From positions 8,995,001 through 9,059,000 of the forward strand of contig OY756957.1 of the NCBI GenBank assembly GCA_963580455.1: a stretch of 64,000 nt of DNA. The letters are read 5' to 3'. Below, piece by piece: positions 23,162 to 35,346 of this stretch. The DNA is from Euonymus europaeus. Its lineage: Eukaryota; Streptophyta; Magnoliopsida; Celastrales; Celastraceae. Within the stretch, counting starts at the first letter, position 1; the number at the start of each line of letters is the position of its first letter. The notes beneath the pieces are model-generated. The model made no database searches, was not told the DNA's origin, and saw only the letters and a program-made list of their open reading frames with translations. The translations under genes were made by a program, and so were the position numbers.

Positions 23162-25172
23162 TGTCGCAACCGATTTTGCAAAAGGAATTTTAAAAGAGAG
23201 TCGCCACCAATTGTAATAGGTGCAATCGGTCACCAATAAAAATAATTTGGTCTGTGAAAATCCAGAAAAATGGGTAAGTGAGTTTGTTACGTATGGGGAA
23301 AGTGTGAGGCACCCCACAACGTCTGTTTTAAAAAACAGTTGTCAATTTAACTTTTATTATCTCATTTAATGATTAAGAAAATCAAATGTGACATTTTAAC
23401 AAAAATATATACATGAGGTTCGATAATTAGACATAATATAAAAACTATATTGAGAGTCTAATATTAAGGTTCATGGGACTCTTCCATCCAATGGTCAAGT
23501 GTCCATGAAACACTCTCACCTCAAGAATTTTCTATGAGGGTGCATCCAATGCATTTCCCCAAATCAATTACCTCGTCGGTTAAGACTTTCGATATAATTT
23601 TTATACACACATAAAATATACAATATGAATGCTAAAAAATAAAAATAAGAACTCCTCTCCATCCCATGGTTAGGAACTCCCTAAAAATTTCCTCAAGAAT
23701 CCGATCGAAAACATCCAATGCCGCTCGATTGGTTCCGTCGTCGGTTAAGGCTTTCAATATAATTTTTATATACAATATAAATGCTTTAAAAATATCCTCT
23801 CCATCCAATGGATGAGAATTTCATAAGATTTTATCCTCAAGAATCCTTTTGAGATAGCATCCAATGCTTCTCCGTTTGGTTCTATCGTCGGATCAACTGC
23901 TACATGCTTCTAGCACCCTAAAATCATGTATGCAATTTTTATTATTTTTGTTTTCACTATTTACATGGCCTTAGGCCCAAATACATATTTACAAACCCCA
24001 ATTAATACTCAAAGCCCCAACCTAAATTTAAAAACCAAAATACAACAAAGCCCAAAAAAATTAAAACCCCACATGTGTGCATGTAACATCTGGCCCATCA
24101 AACAAAAATCAATGAACCCATAAATTTCTAAATCGGGCCCAAGCCTTACACCATATGTTTCTGGCCTAATTTTCTAAAAAATCCCAAATAAACACCTGAA
24201 GCCCTAAATACAATTTTAAGCATACATACAACATTCAAAGACTCAAAACTAAAAAATAAGGAGAAATACTCATAATACAGTTTCGGAAATACTGACTTTG
24301 GAGCACTATCCATGGTTCGATATGGCTGGTTTTTTGACAGTGCTTAGAGGACGGTCGGTGCTTGATTCCGAATGGTGAGATTTGAATTTGAAGTTCCAGA
24401 AGATCAGTTTCAAAACTGGTTTCCAAACTGATTTTTTGTAGGGATATTTCTCAAAATGGGGTTCGGGAATGTTGATAGATGGAGGACTATCGGTGGTTGA
24501 ATTTTGCTGATTTTTTGATAGTGGTTAGAGGACGGGGTGATATCGATTTTGAACGGTTGGATTGTGGTTTGAAGCTTCAGAAGGTTAGTTTTGAAACTGG
24601 TTTTCGAACTGATTTGTGTAGGGATATTTCTCAAAATAGAGTTTGGGAATAGCGGCGGATGGAGGGCTTTCTGTGGTTGGATTTTGCTGATTTTTGGACA
24701 GTGGTTAGAGGAAGGAGTAATCTTGATTTTGAATGATCGGATTATGATTTGAAGCCTCAGAAGGTGCACTTATGGTGGCAGTGAGGATGGTGGATTGTGT
24801 GGTGATGGTGGTTTGTGTGGTGATGTTGTGGTTTTTTAGTGTATTGGGGGAGGAGAAGGATTGTGGTGGTGGCTTAATTTGAGAGAAGAGAGGGTTAGGG
24901 CTGCTGGATTCCAGAGAAGAAAGGTTTTCTCCCCCTCTCTTTGAGTGACATTGTTTTGGTATAAGAAGAGGTGGTGGTAGTGTTAGGGTAGGCGGAGATT
25001 AGGTGGGGGTGGGTGAATTAGTAGGTAGGAATGGTTGGTGGGTGATAGTGATGGAGGAGTGGGTGAAGATGGAGGGTGAGGGATTGTGCCCAAAAGTCAT
25101 CCAAAACAAATATTATCGAGCCTCCCAAAATAAAAATATTGAACCGAACCCGGACAAAAATAGGGTACTACA
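23162..25172 (-). mobile_element. Full Tat/Ogre-like LTR, reverse orientation
   Basis: On the minus strand the LTR starts TGTAGTACCCTATTTTTGTC (25172) and ends GGTTGCGACA (23162), 2011 bp, then the primer-binding site. Start and end match the LTR at 55220-57568, but the central section differs in composition (C-rich in LTR sense here, G-rich there). About 330 bp at its end is nearly identical to 11727-12050 in opposite orientation. It contains three copies of a roughly 150-bp block (23465-23900). The frames inside (for example 24410-24769) show no homology I recognise. Confidence 0.82.
23465..23900. repeat. Three degenerate 150-bp blocks in the LTR
   Basis: The blocks near 23480, 23650 and 23800 each contain CCATCCAATGG or CCATCCCATGG, CTCAAGAAT, CATCCAATGC and CGTCGGTTAAG or CGTCGGATC. 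A single equivalent occurs in the forward LTR at 57095-57240. The triplication is therefore specific to this LTR. Confidence 0.7.
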
Positions 25173-25641
25173 ATGGGTAACAATTGGAGGGTTAGGTTGG
25201 GTTGTGAGTTAGGGATCGTGTCTCTAGCACGCTACTTTATATTTGACATACTTATGTTATATTGCTTATTTGGCATCGGTTGGTTTGGATGATGTGTGAT
25301 TAGAAGGAAATCCATGACATTGGATTTTCTGAACTGAGATATGGACCTTAAGTTAGAATATTGTGTTGAAAATAGATTGTGATATTATAAATGTGGAACA
25401 CAATTTTTGCACGATGATAGATGGATTGAGGCCTTGCTAGGGTATTGATGTGATATGTGTGATTTGTTATGTTCAATTCAGATAGGCATTCTCTGATATA
25501 TGGGTAGATGTTGCCAGATTTTTAATTGATGGGTCTGACTTAGTTGGGTGAACTTAGGTTGAATCCTAAGGATGAGAATCACATTGGTAACCTAGAAAGG
25601 TATGATAAGCACTATGTAGTACCTGCTAGATCAAGGCGTTA
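25173..25641 (+). mobile_element. End of the Tekay-like 5' LTR (element A)
   Basis: The segment ends GGCGTTACA at about 25641, followed by a mutated tRNA-Met primer-binding site (TTGTTATCGAAGCCA). It shares CTGATATATGGG...GTTGCCAGATTTTT-type sequence with the LTR ends at about 42150 and, inverted, 35440. It continues the LTR begun at 11578. Confidence 0.65.
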
Positions 25642-25821
25642 CAATTTGTTATCGAAGCCAGATTTAGTTGAAGGATTTGTGTATAGGTCCAGGATTGATG
25701 GTGGTGTGTTGGTGAGTCTCTAGTTGATGTCATAAGCTCTATTGATCCAATACGTTTTCTATTCCCATGTAAATCTTCGTTCGAATTGTTTGTTGATAGT
25801 ATTGTCTATTTATCATGCAGA

Positions 25822-27050
25822 TGAATACTCATAGGACAAATAGGTTGAAGCATGTCAATGAGACCTCTTGAGATGGAGGTAGGCGAGCAACTTAGAAAGG
25901 TCATGGTAGACGTCATAGTATATGTGAGACCCATATTCCTAGGCGCGCACCTAGTACTCAGGAATCTATACCATGTACAAAATCTAGAGAAGACTCTAGA
26001 GGTTTTATCTGAGCAGTTACTAGGGGTGGAGGGAGTACAAGTGGCTTTCTGTACTACGACAGCAGCACCACAAATGACATTATAGGATTTGATGGGAATG
26101 GTGATGAACCTAGTGCAAGTGGTTCAATCACAAGCTGCAAAGGCTCCGAAGGTTTGTACAAATGTGCCTACATCTAGAGCTAGTATTGTAGTGGAGATGG
26201 TGCAAAGATCGGGAAGAGACATTTATGAGGTTTATCAGTTACGGAGGACTAATCCTGTATGTTTTTAGGAGAATGGGAGGGATATGAGGCCGAGGACTAC
26301 TTAAAGCAGATAAGTGTCAGGCTGGACACATTGGAGATACTAGATAACATGTGGGTAAAGTTGGTTTTCCTTTATCTCAGTGGAGCAGCACATGATAGGT
26401 GGAATTTGTTGGACCAAAGGAAGAATGACCTCACTTGGACATCCTTTAAGAACTTGTTAATGCTGCGATTTGTTTCCCAACCCTTCTAGGCTGAGAGCGC
26501 CAAGAATTTTCTAGAGTTGTTGTAGAAATAGATTATTAAAATGGTGCAATATACCAAACAGTTTGAGGGGTTATGTCGATTTAGGAAGTAGTTTTCTCCA
26601 TCCGATGAGGCAATGCAGTGAGGTAGCATGACAGTTTATTTTTGAGCCTCGACAGGATGATGGTGGCTACCATGGTGCAGAAGTATGATGAGACATGGAG
26701 ATGCCATTAGAGTTTAAGTAGAGTGAGTGGGATGAGGGTCAGAGATGTCGAATAATTTTAGGGGTAGCAGTAGTGGTGGTAGTGGAAGTAGTAACAAGCG
26801 GTAGAGGACCGACTCCTACCAACGAAAAGGGGACTATGGCAAGAGTTCGAGGACACAAGGGGCAAGCTGACATATTTTAAGTGTAGAAAGAAGGGTCATA
26901 AACAGAATCAGTGCAACTCTACGAGGTTCAAGTGTTTCGGTTGGGGCAAGTTAGGCCACAAGAAGAGTGAGTACTTTTAGAGCGACAGAGGAACACATCA
27001 AACTCATGCACCAGGGTTACCACCTCCAGCATTGACCTAACTTTCCCACC
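25822..27050 (+). pseudogene. Tekay-like gag, degenerate
   Basis: Remnants in several frames give the usual order of a Ty3/gypsy Gag. The N-terminus (MNTHRTNRLKHVN) is followed by a segment ending LMGMVMNLVQVVQSQ, the same phrase as in the minus-strand gag at 34.9 kb. The capsid domain (26259-26489) has YLKQISVRLDTLEILDN, LYLSGAAHDRW and WTSFKNLLMLRF. Two decayed zinc knuckles follow near 26880-26980 (CRKKGHKQNQC and CFGWGKLGHKKSE). Many stops break it. Gag would have formed the particle and packaged RNA. Confidence 0.8.
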
Positions 27051-27159
27051 TGATGTTCCATCCGGGGGGAGGGGATTTGGTGACTCCAAAAAACTGTAGT
27101 AGCCAGCATTGGCTCACGGGCGAGCATTTGTTTTGGGGGCATTAAGAGACTGCAGAGCA

Positions 27160-30100
27160 CCCAAATTTCATTGGAGACATTTTTCTCATTTCAAATTGTT
27201 AGGCGAGGGTGTGGTTTGATTCCGGGGCTATGTCTTCATTAATTACTAGTTCATTGGCGCATTCACTAGTGTTAGAAATTTCACTGATAAGGGGTACGTT
27301 CGCAGTGTCTCCGCGATTTGGGTATTTCACCCCTTTAAAGGGGATAGCATTTCGATATGAGTGTCGATTAAGAGAAGTGACCTTAAAGGCCGACTTCAAT
27401 GTGATGGACTTCAAGGATTCCGATGTGATCCTTGGAGTGGATTGGTTGACAAAGTACCATGGACGATTAGATTTTTGGGAAAGAAAGACTACACTTAGAG
27501 AACCCGAGTGAGAGGTAATGTAGTTGAGGGGATCTAAGGGGATTATGTGTTTACATTTCTTAGATAATCCTTTGTATCAAGATTGTGGGATTGTGAGTTT
27601 TCTGCCTCAGCACCTAGGGGCGATTTCACTACACTGATCTAAGTAGTGGAAGAATTTGGGATGTATTTTCGAAGGAGTTACCCGGATTGCCTCCAAAGAA
27701 GGAAATTGACTTTGCCATTGCGTTGCATCAAAATGTGAAACCGATTTTGATTCTGTCTTCTCGGATGGCTCCGACAGAGTTAAAGGAGTTGATGGCGCAA
27801 CTAGAAGAGTAGTAGGATTTGGGATTTATAAGGCTGAGTGTGTCCCCATGGGAGTAGTGGTGTTGTTCGTAAAGAAGAATGATTGGTCATTGAGGATGTG
27901 CATCAACTATCGATAGTTGAACAAGGTTGTGATGAAGAGTAAGTATTCATTGCTACAAATCAATGGTTTGTTTGACTAGTTGAGAGGTGCTAGGCATTTC
28001 TCGAAGATCGACTTGAGGTCAGGGTATCATCAGTTGCAGATTAAGGATGAGGACATCCTGTATATGGCGTTTAGGAATCGATATGGGCATTATGAGTTCC
28101 TGGTAATGACATTCGGGTTAACTAATAGCCTAGTGGTGTTTATGGACTTGATGCAACAGGTTCTTAGACCATTTTGGGATAAGTTTGTGGTGGTATTTAT
28201 AGATGACATCTTGATTTACTCTATGATAGTAGAGGAACATGAATAACACTTGAGAGTGATTCTGTAAACATTATAGGAGAATCAGTTGTATGCCAAGTTG
28301 AGTAAGTGTGAGTTCTGGGCCACAAAAATAAAGTTATTATGCCCTGTCATCACTCAAGAGGGCATAGCTATTGATTACTCCAAGGTTGAGTCGGTTTTAA
28401 ATTGGGTGAGGCCAAAAAACGTGACGAAGATACAAAGTTTCTTACGGTTGGGGGGCTACTACTGAAGGCTCATTCAGGACTTTTTGCGAGTAGCCGCACC
28501 TATGACACAGCTAACGAAGAAGGGTACACCATTTTTATGGACAAATAATTGTGAAGCAGCGTTCGAGGAATTGAAGAAAAGGTTGACAGCACATTTAGTG
28601 TTGGTAGTGTCAAAAGGGATTGTAGGCTACTAGGTGTATTGCGATACATCTAGAGCTGATTTGAGATGTGTGCTAATGTAGCATGAAAGAGTTGTGGAGT
28701 ATAGCTTGAGATTGTTGAAGAATTATGAGAGAAACTATCCAGTTCACGATTTGGAGCTTGTAGCGGTGGTTTTTGTTTTGCTTTAAAGTAATGGCGGTAC
28801 TCTCTCTATAGTGAAAGGTTTGAGGTCTTTTCGAACCATAAGAGCCTCAAGTATCTATTCACCAAGAATGAGTTGAACTGGCGACAAAGGCGATGGATGG
28901 AGTACTTGGAGGATTTTGATTTCAATTTGCAATACAGTCCCGGCAAAGCAAATGTGGTGGCGGATGCGTTGAGCCGGAAGCATGATATTGCTAGTATATT
29001 CTTGTATGAATGGGAAATTATTGAGATAATCAACCAGTTTGGCTTGGAGTTAAGAGGTGATGAGGAAAGGGTGTACTTGGGATGTATGACTTCGAGACCG
29101 CAGATGGTGTAGAAGGTCATGGATATGCAAAATAGTGATCCAAAATTTGATGTAATTGATGAGAAGTTCAAGATGGGTCTGCGAAAGTGATGGAGGTGTG
29201 AGGTATGTGGGAAGGTTGGTGGTTCCCGATGATCAACATCTACAACAAGAGATTTTAAAGGAATCACACTATTCAAGATTTTCTATGCATCCTGAGGATA
29301 CGAAGATGTACCATGATCTGAAGAGGAACTTATGGTGGAGGGGGATGAAAGCCAATGTGGCCAGATACGTGGCGAAGTGTTTGACTTGCCAACAAGTGAA
29401 AGCGGAGCATCAAAAGTCGGCTGGATTCCTACAACCACTACCGGTAGCATAGTGGAAATGGTAGAGGATCACTATGGATTTTTTGATGACACTTACGATG
29501 ACTCATAAACGACATGGTGTGGGTAATCGTGGACAGATTGAGTAAGTCGGCATATTTCCTACCTATGAACAAGACATATTCGTTGGAGTCCTTGAGCATA
29601 ATGTATGTGAGATATATTGTGAAATTTCACGGGGTTCCTTTGTATATTATGTCATACCGAGATCAACGATTTACCAATAGATTCTAGAGTATTCTGTAGG
29701 AGGCTTTGGGTACAAAGTTGGATTTCTCCACAGCATTCTATCCACAAAGCGACAGGCAGAGTTAGAGAACTATTCAAATTTTAGAAGACATGCTTCTGGC
29801 TTGTGTGGTGGATTTCAAAAACAGTTGGGATTGGTATATACATTTGGCGGAGTTTGTGTATAACAACTCTTTTCAGAGTAGTATCGGTATGGCACCTTTC
29901 GAGACACCTTACGGGAGGCCTTGCAAATCACCTTTGTGTTGGGCTGAGGTCAGGGAGAGAGTTGTTTCGGGTCTGAATATGGTCAAAGAAGCTAGAGAGC
30001 GATTTTTCAAAAATCTTATGCATGTGAGAGGTGGAGACTGTTGGACTTTTCAGTGGGTGATAAAGTGTTTCTAAAGGTTAGTTCAAGACGCGACATTCAA

Positions 30101-30518
30101 TGGTACAACAAGTAGGGAAAGTTAGCACCAAGGTTGGTAGCCGATTTGAGATTCTAGAAGTGTTAGGACAGGTGGCGTATCGTTTGACACTTCCACCAAA
30201 GCTAGCATAAGTTCATAATGTATTCCATGTCTCAATGCTTTAGAAATACGAGTTGGATCCGTCACATGTGTTAGGCTGGACTACACTAGGAGTTGAATAA
30301 GATGGGAGCTACACTCTTCAACAAGTGAAGATTCTTGACCTCCAAGATGATGTCACGAGGTCGAGTGTGATTCCCTTGGTGAAAGTTATGTGGATGTATC
30401 ATAGGGTTGAAGAACCAACTTGCACGTTGGAGTCGCGAATGAGAAAGAAGTGTTCGACTTTCTTCAAGAATCCAAGTACATTTCTAAATTTAGGGATAAA
30501 ATTTCTTTAAGGGTAGAG
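27160..30518 (+). pseudogene. Tekay-like chromovirus pol, degenerate
   Basis: The domains appear in Ty3/gypsy order. Aspartic protease: WFDSGAMSSLIT then DVILGVDWLTKYHG (27209-27511). Reverse transcriptase: [16 protein letters not shown], then the active-site box FIDDILIYS near 28197. RNase H: ends at [17 protein letters not shown] (28980). Integrase: HHCC finger SMHPEDTKMYHDL and CLTCQQVK (29156-29452), core remnants with SYRDQRFTN (about 29660) and YNNSFQSSIGMAPFE. The C-terminus has VAYRLTLPP, NVFHVSML and a chromodomain-like VIPLVKVMW (30325-30510), placing it in the chromoviruses, probably Tekay. Numerous stops and frameshifts; inactive. Confidence 0.88.
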
Positions 30519-30530
30519 GATGTGATGACC
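30519..30530 (+). other. Polypurine tract of element A
   Basis: AAGGGTAGAGGA, interrupted by one T, lies directly before the TGTGATGACC start of the 3' LTR, where plus-strand priming occurs in such elements. Confidence 0.6.
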
Positions 30531-31020
30531 TACCCCAAATATGAACTTAAGAAGGATTGGAAGTTAGGAAATTATGTGTTTTGGGTGTTTAAAGTATGTA
30601 CCGGGCGACAAGTCCCGTGGAATTGCACCTAGGCCAGTAGAAGAACTTAGAGGATCAAATGGAAATTGTCCTGGGTGCTCCAAAGGGGTCCTAGATGCAT
30701 GAAAGGTGCGCCTATGATAGAGTCATATGGGAAAATGGAAGAGGAAGTGGGCAGAGGGGCGCCTAGGTGCACCCTGCCTAGGCGTGCCAAAGAGGCGCCC
30801 AGGATAGAGGGACATGGGAAGAAATTTAGGCCAAGTGCGCCAGGTTCACCGCAAATAATTTAAAGTCTTTACGCAAGCCATTTATTCATTTATTCTTGTG
30901 GAACCTGATTTCAAAGTGGGAGAGAGAGAAAAATAGAAAGAGAAATGGAGATTCTTGAGAGATTTTCAAAGATTAAGGCTTGGATTGAAGATTCAAGCAA
31001 GTTTCCAAGGAGATTTTTAG
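30531..31020 (+). mobile_element. 3' LTR of element A, truncated
   Basis: It starts TGTGATGACCTACCCCAAAT and matches the LTR fragment at 11578 and, inverted, the LTR start at 37275. It includes a run of GCGCCTAGG-type words (30700-30800) and then a purine-rich leader (GGAGATTCTTGAGAG). Similarity to the family ends around 31020, so about three quarters of the LTR is missing. The small frames here are not genes. Confidence 0.75.
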
Positions 31021-31300
31021 GATTTAAAGTAGGATTCTAATCTATGAAATACATACATATATAAGTCTAAATCAACCTATTAAAGCTCCATGTACAAAAA
31101 TAATTCAAGATTCAACCCTAACCCATAAAATCTATAGAAAACCCTAGCCATAAAAACTATAGAAATCTTACCTTTTTCTTGGAAACCTTCTTGAATTTTG
31201 TCTTAAATCCTCAAATCTAGCTTGGACCCACCAAAATCACCTCTTCTCTCTCTACTTTTCTCCCTCTCTCTAGAACTCATTTCCATATGAAATGGCTAAG
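31021..31300 (-). mobile_element. Inverted LTR fragment, fold-back junction
   Basis: The minus strand of about 31130-31290 reads like the purine-rich leader of the same LTR class (GAAGGTTTCCAAGAAAAAGG), facing the forward leader at 30900-31020 and making a degenerate fold-back. It is probably a rearrangement junction. Confidence 0.4.
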
Positions 31301-31888
31301 TCTAGAACTGCGTTCAAACTTAAGGAGGTCTGATTTCACAACATCACCTTTATGCACATAATGTCTAATGAAATGATGCATGATATCAATATGCTTAATT
31401 TTATCATTATGCATCATATTCTTTATTAAATGTATAGCACTTATACTATTACAATGAAGGAGAATATGATCAAATGCCATATTGAAATCAAGCAATTGTT
31501 GTATGATCCATAATAATTGTTTGTTTTCTTCAAGTAAAATATCAAGGGAAGTTGTCAATCCATCATTCTTAACATTCAAGTCATCATAAGATGAATCCGA
31601 AGCATGCATACTTAATTTCAATCTATGTAATTCATTTTCTTTCTTCAAAAATGAATAACATTTAACATATAAATGACATAACTTGGCATTCAAATCAATG
31701 AATTCCTTCTAGTGCATATGCTCAACTTTCTTAGGTCTACAAAAATATTTCCTAACATTTTTGTAATTATGAATTAAATCACCAAATGTGTTACACATTT
31801 TGAAATTTCTTTTTATCTATTTTGGAATCCGTTAGTTGAGAAGTGACCTCGTGCTTAAACCAAGGATCCTCCAAATCTCGTGTGCACT
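31277..31888 (-). pseudogene. Copia gag-RNase H fusion remnant, copy 1
   Basis: A minus-strand frame (31277-31693, plus decayed sequence to 31888) has a coiled-coil Gag segment (DGLTTSLDILLEENKQLLWI) that runs directly into the C-terminal RNase H of copia Pol: HCNSISAIHLIKN, KIKHIDIMHHFIRHYVH and GDVV. Protease, integrase and reverse transcriptase are missing between them, so a deletion joined gag to the end of pol in frame. It is collinear with 38434-39105. The end after GDVV diverges from copy 2. Confidence 0.7.
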
Positions 31889-31893
31889 AATAC

Positions 31894-33950
31894 TCTAACG
31901 CCCCAATTCGAGAGGAGCTACTGTATTCACTAAACTAATCAATTCTCAATTGGTCTTATTACAACTAAGTCAACAAAATCCTTTGAAAAATGCAATAGCA
32001 TCTCCCCGTAAATCGGAGAATGCCAACCTGAGTTATACATGCAGCAAATCAATAATTCACATCAATAATCACATAAGACCTCCAACCATCAATTCACATG
32101 CATCTGCAATCTAGGCAAGGTCTCAAGCCATCTAACAACACATACAATCCATAACCTAATAGGGCCTCATACCATCTATCATCAACAATCCATAATAAGC
32201 ACATAAGCATGGAATACAAACACAAAAGTATTTATGCATATAAATCATTCATCAAACCAGCCCGGGAGTCCCGATCACCTGACACACCCTCTCAACCGTT
32301 CTAATTGTTACATTGAAGAGGTGTTTCCAAAGCGTGTTACCAATAGTAGTAAAAGTACTACATAGTCCATACCATGAAATAAAGACTAATCCCTTCTGAC
32401 CTTATACACTCACTACTCTAGGTGGTAGCCATGTCGCCAACTCGCCTATAGATTTGTCAATCCGGTACCAGAAACAGACTCACATGTGGTAAGAAAATAA
32501 AGTAAATGGTGAGAAAATGGCCCAGTCCGTGAAAAGATGAATATCAAAGTTAGGCTGAATCTTTAAGAAGGTTCAATGCAACAATATACAATCCATGGAA
32601 AAAACAATTAAACACACTAATAATAGTAGTATCTTCTTCATGAGTCATCACATGCGATCCCTTAGCATCCACCACAAACCCATCATTGAACATTGCCACC
32701 ATATAAATTTACTCAAGAGAAAAAGACCATATGCGAGACTATGGTCACACCCATACAAGATTAAGCTTTAATTGGAATTGACCCCTCGGGATCTCCATGT
32801 GTTGCCTAAGATAGAGGTCATTTGGCCCGAGTCAAGCCGAGACCACACCGCCATCCTTCCAAGTGACATTTTATCAACCTAGGGGTTTATGAGCCTATAC
32901 TCGCACACCCCATGCGTCTCTAATACACAACAATGCATATGCCATGATTTATACTTATAAACCTATGCATATATATATATATACACACACACTCCCACAT
33001 GATGTATGATTGAGTCAAGTCATACTCAATATAAGACTGAACATGTAAACCGAGTATGCTTTCAATAATTTAAAAATACCATGAATAAAATCAAGGTTCG
33101 TTCTTCCTTAGAAGCAAATAAGGCAAGAGCGCAAATAATGAGGACCAATGAAGAAACTAAACGCTCTTTAGATACCAAAATCGAATATAGAAAAGAAATG
33201 GTATGGAATCTCCTACCTAGTATCCAAGCAAAACACAAATTGAAAATTCTGAATTCTTGGGTTTCGTCCAAACCTATCATATTATAACACCGAAACCCAT
33301 TTCATAACCAATGCATTACCAATATCATATATGAATATGAATTAAAACCATAAGTTCCAAAATCCAATCTTCTCTCTCTAGAAACTTCTTCTCAACCTTG
33401 AATATCCTACAAAACAAACTTTTGCTCCAAATCAACACAACAAACCTAGATATATGACCACAATCAAGTCTAAAATCATCTTCCTTAAACATTTAAACCA
33501 ATCAATCAACATTTTCTTCAAATCTATCAAAAACCTAACTTTTCAAAAATCTAGAAAACTCACCTCAAAATCTTGAATCCTTCTTCAATCTTGTTGGATA
33601 TCTACAATCCATTCAAATCCAAGCTTGATCTCCTCAAAATCACTTACTCTCTCTCTCTCTCTCTTTCTTTCTCCTCTTGGGTTACCCTGAAATTTCTTTC
33701 TCAAATCTCACGTGTTTCAGCTCTTAAACACCTAGAAATGGCTTGGGTGTCCGGACACCGCTTTTTTTTTTCTCCCTTACTTGACCTGCAATGTAGGCTA
33801 AAGTGTTTAGACACCCTATCCCTTTCAGTACCTTAGTTTTCAGGTTCATACTTCTCTGCATCCACGTAACCTATAAGTGTCTGGGCACATACCAAGTGGT
33901 GTCCAGACACCCCTATTTTCAGCAAATTTAATCTAAAATTAGGGTTTTTG
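31894..33950 (+). mobile_element. Solo gypsy-type LTR in copia remnant, copy 1
   Basis: It starts TCTAACGCCCC (TG mutated to TC) after AATAC (31889-31893), exactly the position and target bases of the solo LTR at 39111. The two are collinear to about 33950, except that this copy keeps about 460 bp (about 32255-32715) that copy 2 lost. The right terminus is cut by the following gag fragment. Frames such as 33573-33836 are chance. A (CT)n run is at 33643-33664. Confidence 0.72.
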
Positions 33951-33954
33951 GAAT

Positions 33955-35327
33955 AGTTGAGGGAAGAGCGGGACTAACTGTAGAAGATAGCAATCCCGGT
34001 GCATCATACTAATTTGAAGTCCTACCACTCTAAGGACACTCATTCCTTTCATGGCCCACTACACCACACTTGAAACACACAACCCCCTTCACCGGGCACT
34101 AATCCCACTTGTGGCCTTCCTTGACTTGTAACATACAGACTTGCCACCCCGTGGCCCCTATCCCTGGTACCTCCCCTCTGGCCTCCCTAATTTTGAGGCT
34201 TTGTCTTCTGCCTCTTCTCTCCACCACTACTTTCACTACTAGTAGCTGGAACCTTACGACCCTTCTTAATGTCCTAGTACTGACAAGAGTTATCGTCTCC
34301 CCACTCTATCTTAAGAGCTATGTCCACAGCATTTTCATACGATATCACACCAGAAAAAATCATCAGTTTTCCAATGGTCGAGATCAATCTGTCTCGGTAA
34401 CTTTCAGTCTTGCTCCATTCATCCAGAGCAAACTTCTTGCCAAACCTATAACGTTCCTCATACTTCTTGGTGTATTAGGTCACAATCATATCAGGAGTCT
34501 GCACCAACTCCATATATTGCCTGGCCTAGTCAAATTGAAAACTCGCTTGCACAAATTGCTGTATGAAAAATATCTCAAATGAGACCCAAGTCAAGTTGTG
34601 CTTCCTCTAATCTAAGGAATCCCTCCAGTCATGCATTTCCCCTAGAGATTCAAACCTCTTACTCATCTGTGTTAGTCATTCCCCGGCTTCATACCCTTCT
34701 CTTTCGCCATCAAATAGAGGAGGACTAGTCCTCCTCAGTTGATCAACCTCATAAATCTCGCATCTCGGCGTAACACCATCTACGGTACTAGCTTCGGAAG
34801 CCTGTCCCTTAGTATGGACCTCTGGTACTCTCACCATTTACGCCAAAGTCTACGCTTGCATGGCTTGAACCAAGTTCATCACCATACTACCTAAGGCCTC
34901 CAAGGTTACAAGTTGCCCCGCAGTAGTAGTAGGAGCAACTTGTACCTCCGATAGAACCTGCTCTATGGTCCTCTCCTGACCTTCTACATCAATTCTCTCT
35001 TCCACCCTCTCATTAGTGCCTATCTTTAGCACTAAGTTCTGAGTATTGGGAGCGCGCCTAGAAACACAGGCCACTCCTTTTCCTCGGCCCCTACCATGGC
35101 CCCTAGGTCGCACTTGTGTGCCCCCATCTCCCAAGGTCTCTGCAGCGCGAGTAGAATGAGTCTCCCTACGAGTATCAATCTATGCCACAATAGATAAAAT
35201 ACTCAACATAATTCAATTAACGAGGATTTAAAGAGATAAAAAATACCTAATCAACAGAGGTCATGGCATGGCCTGAAGACTTACTAACATACCTCTAGAA
35301 CCCAACCCAGATCCTACGCAGAGCTAA
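33955..35327 (-). pseudogene. Tekay-like gag, minus strand (element B)
   Basis: Downstream of the primer-binding site on the minus strand: an Arg/Gly-rich start RPRGHGRGRGKG, then VTLEALGSMVMNLVQAMQA (34850-35134), decayed capsid-domain sequence (34350-34750), and a zinc knuckle CFKCGVVGHERNEC near 34030-34080. This is the Ty3/gypsy Gag order. It breaks off at about 33950 against the solo LTR, so pol is not downstream. Several stops are present. The plus-strand frame 34109-34582 is its shadow. Confidence 0.78.
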
Positions 35328-35346
35328 CCTCGCTCTGATACCAAAT
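35328..35346 (-). other. Primer-binding site of element B
   Basis: The minus strand reads ATTTGGTATCAGAGCGAGG after the LTR end GCGCGACA; TGGTATCAGAGC is the canonical initiator tRNA-Met site. Confidence 0.85.

Noticed and set aside
34109..34582. A 157-codon plus-strand frame
   Set aside because: It is the antisense shadow of the minus-strand gag of element B, which has the zinc knuckle and N-terminal motifs.
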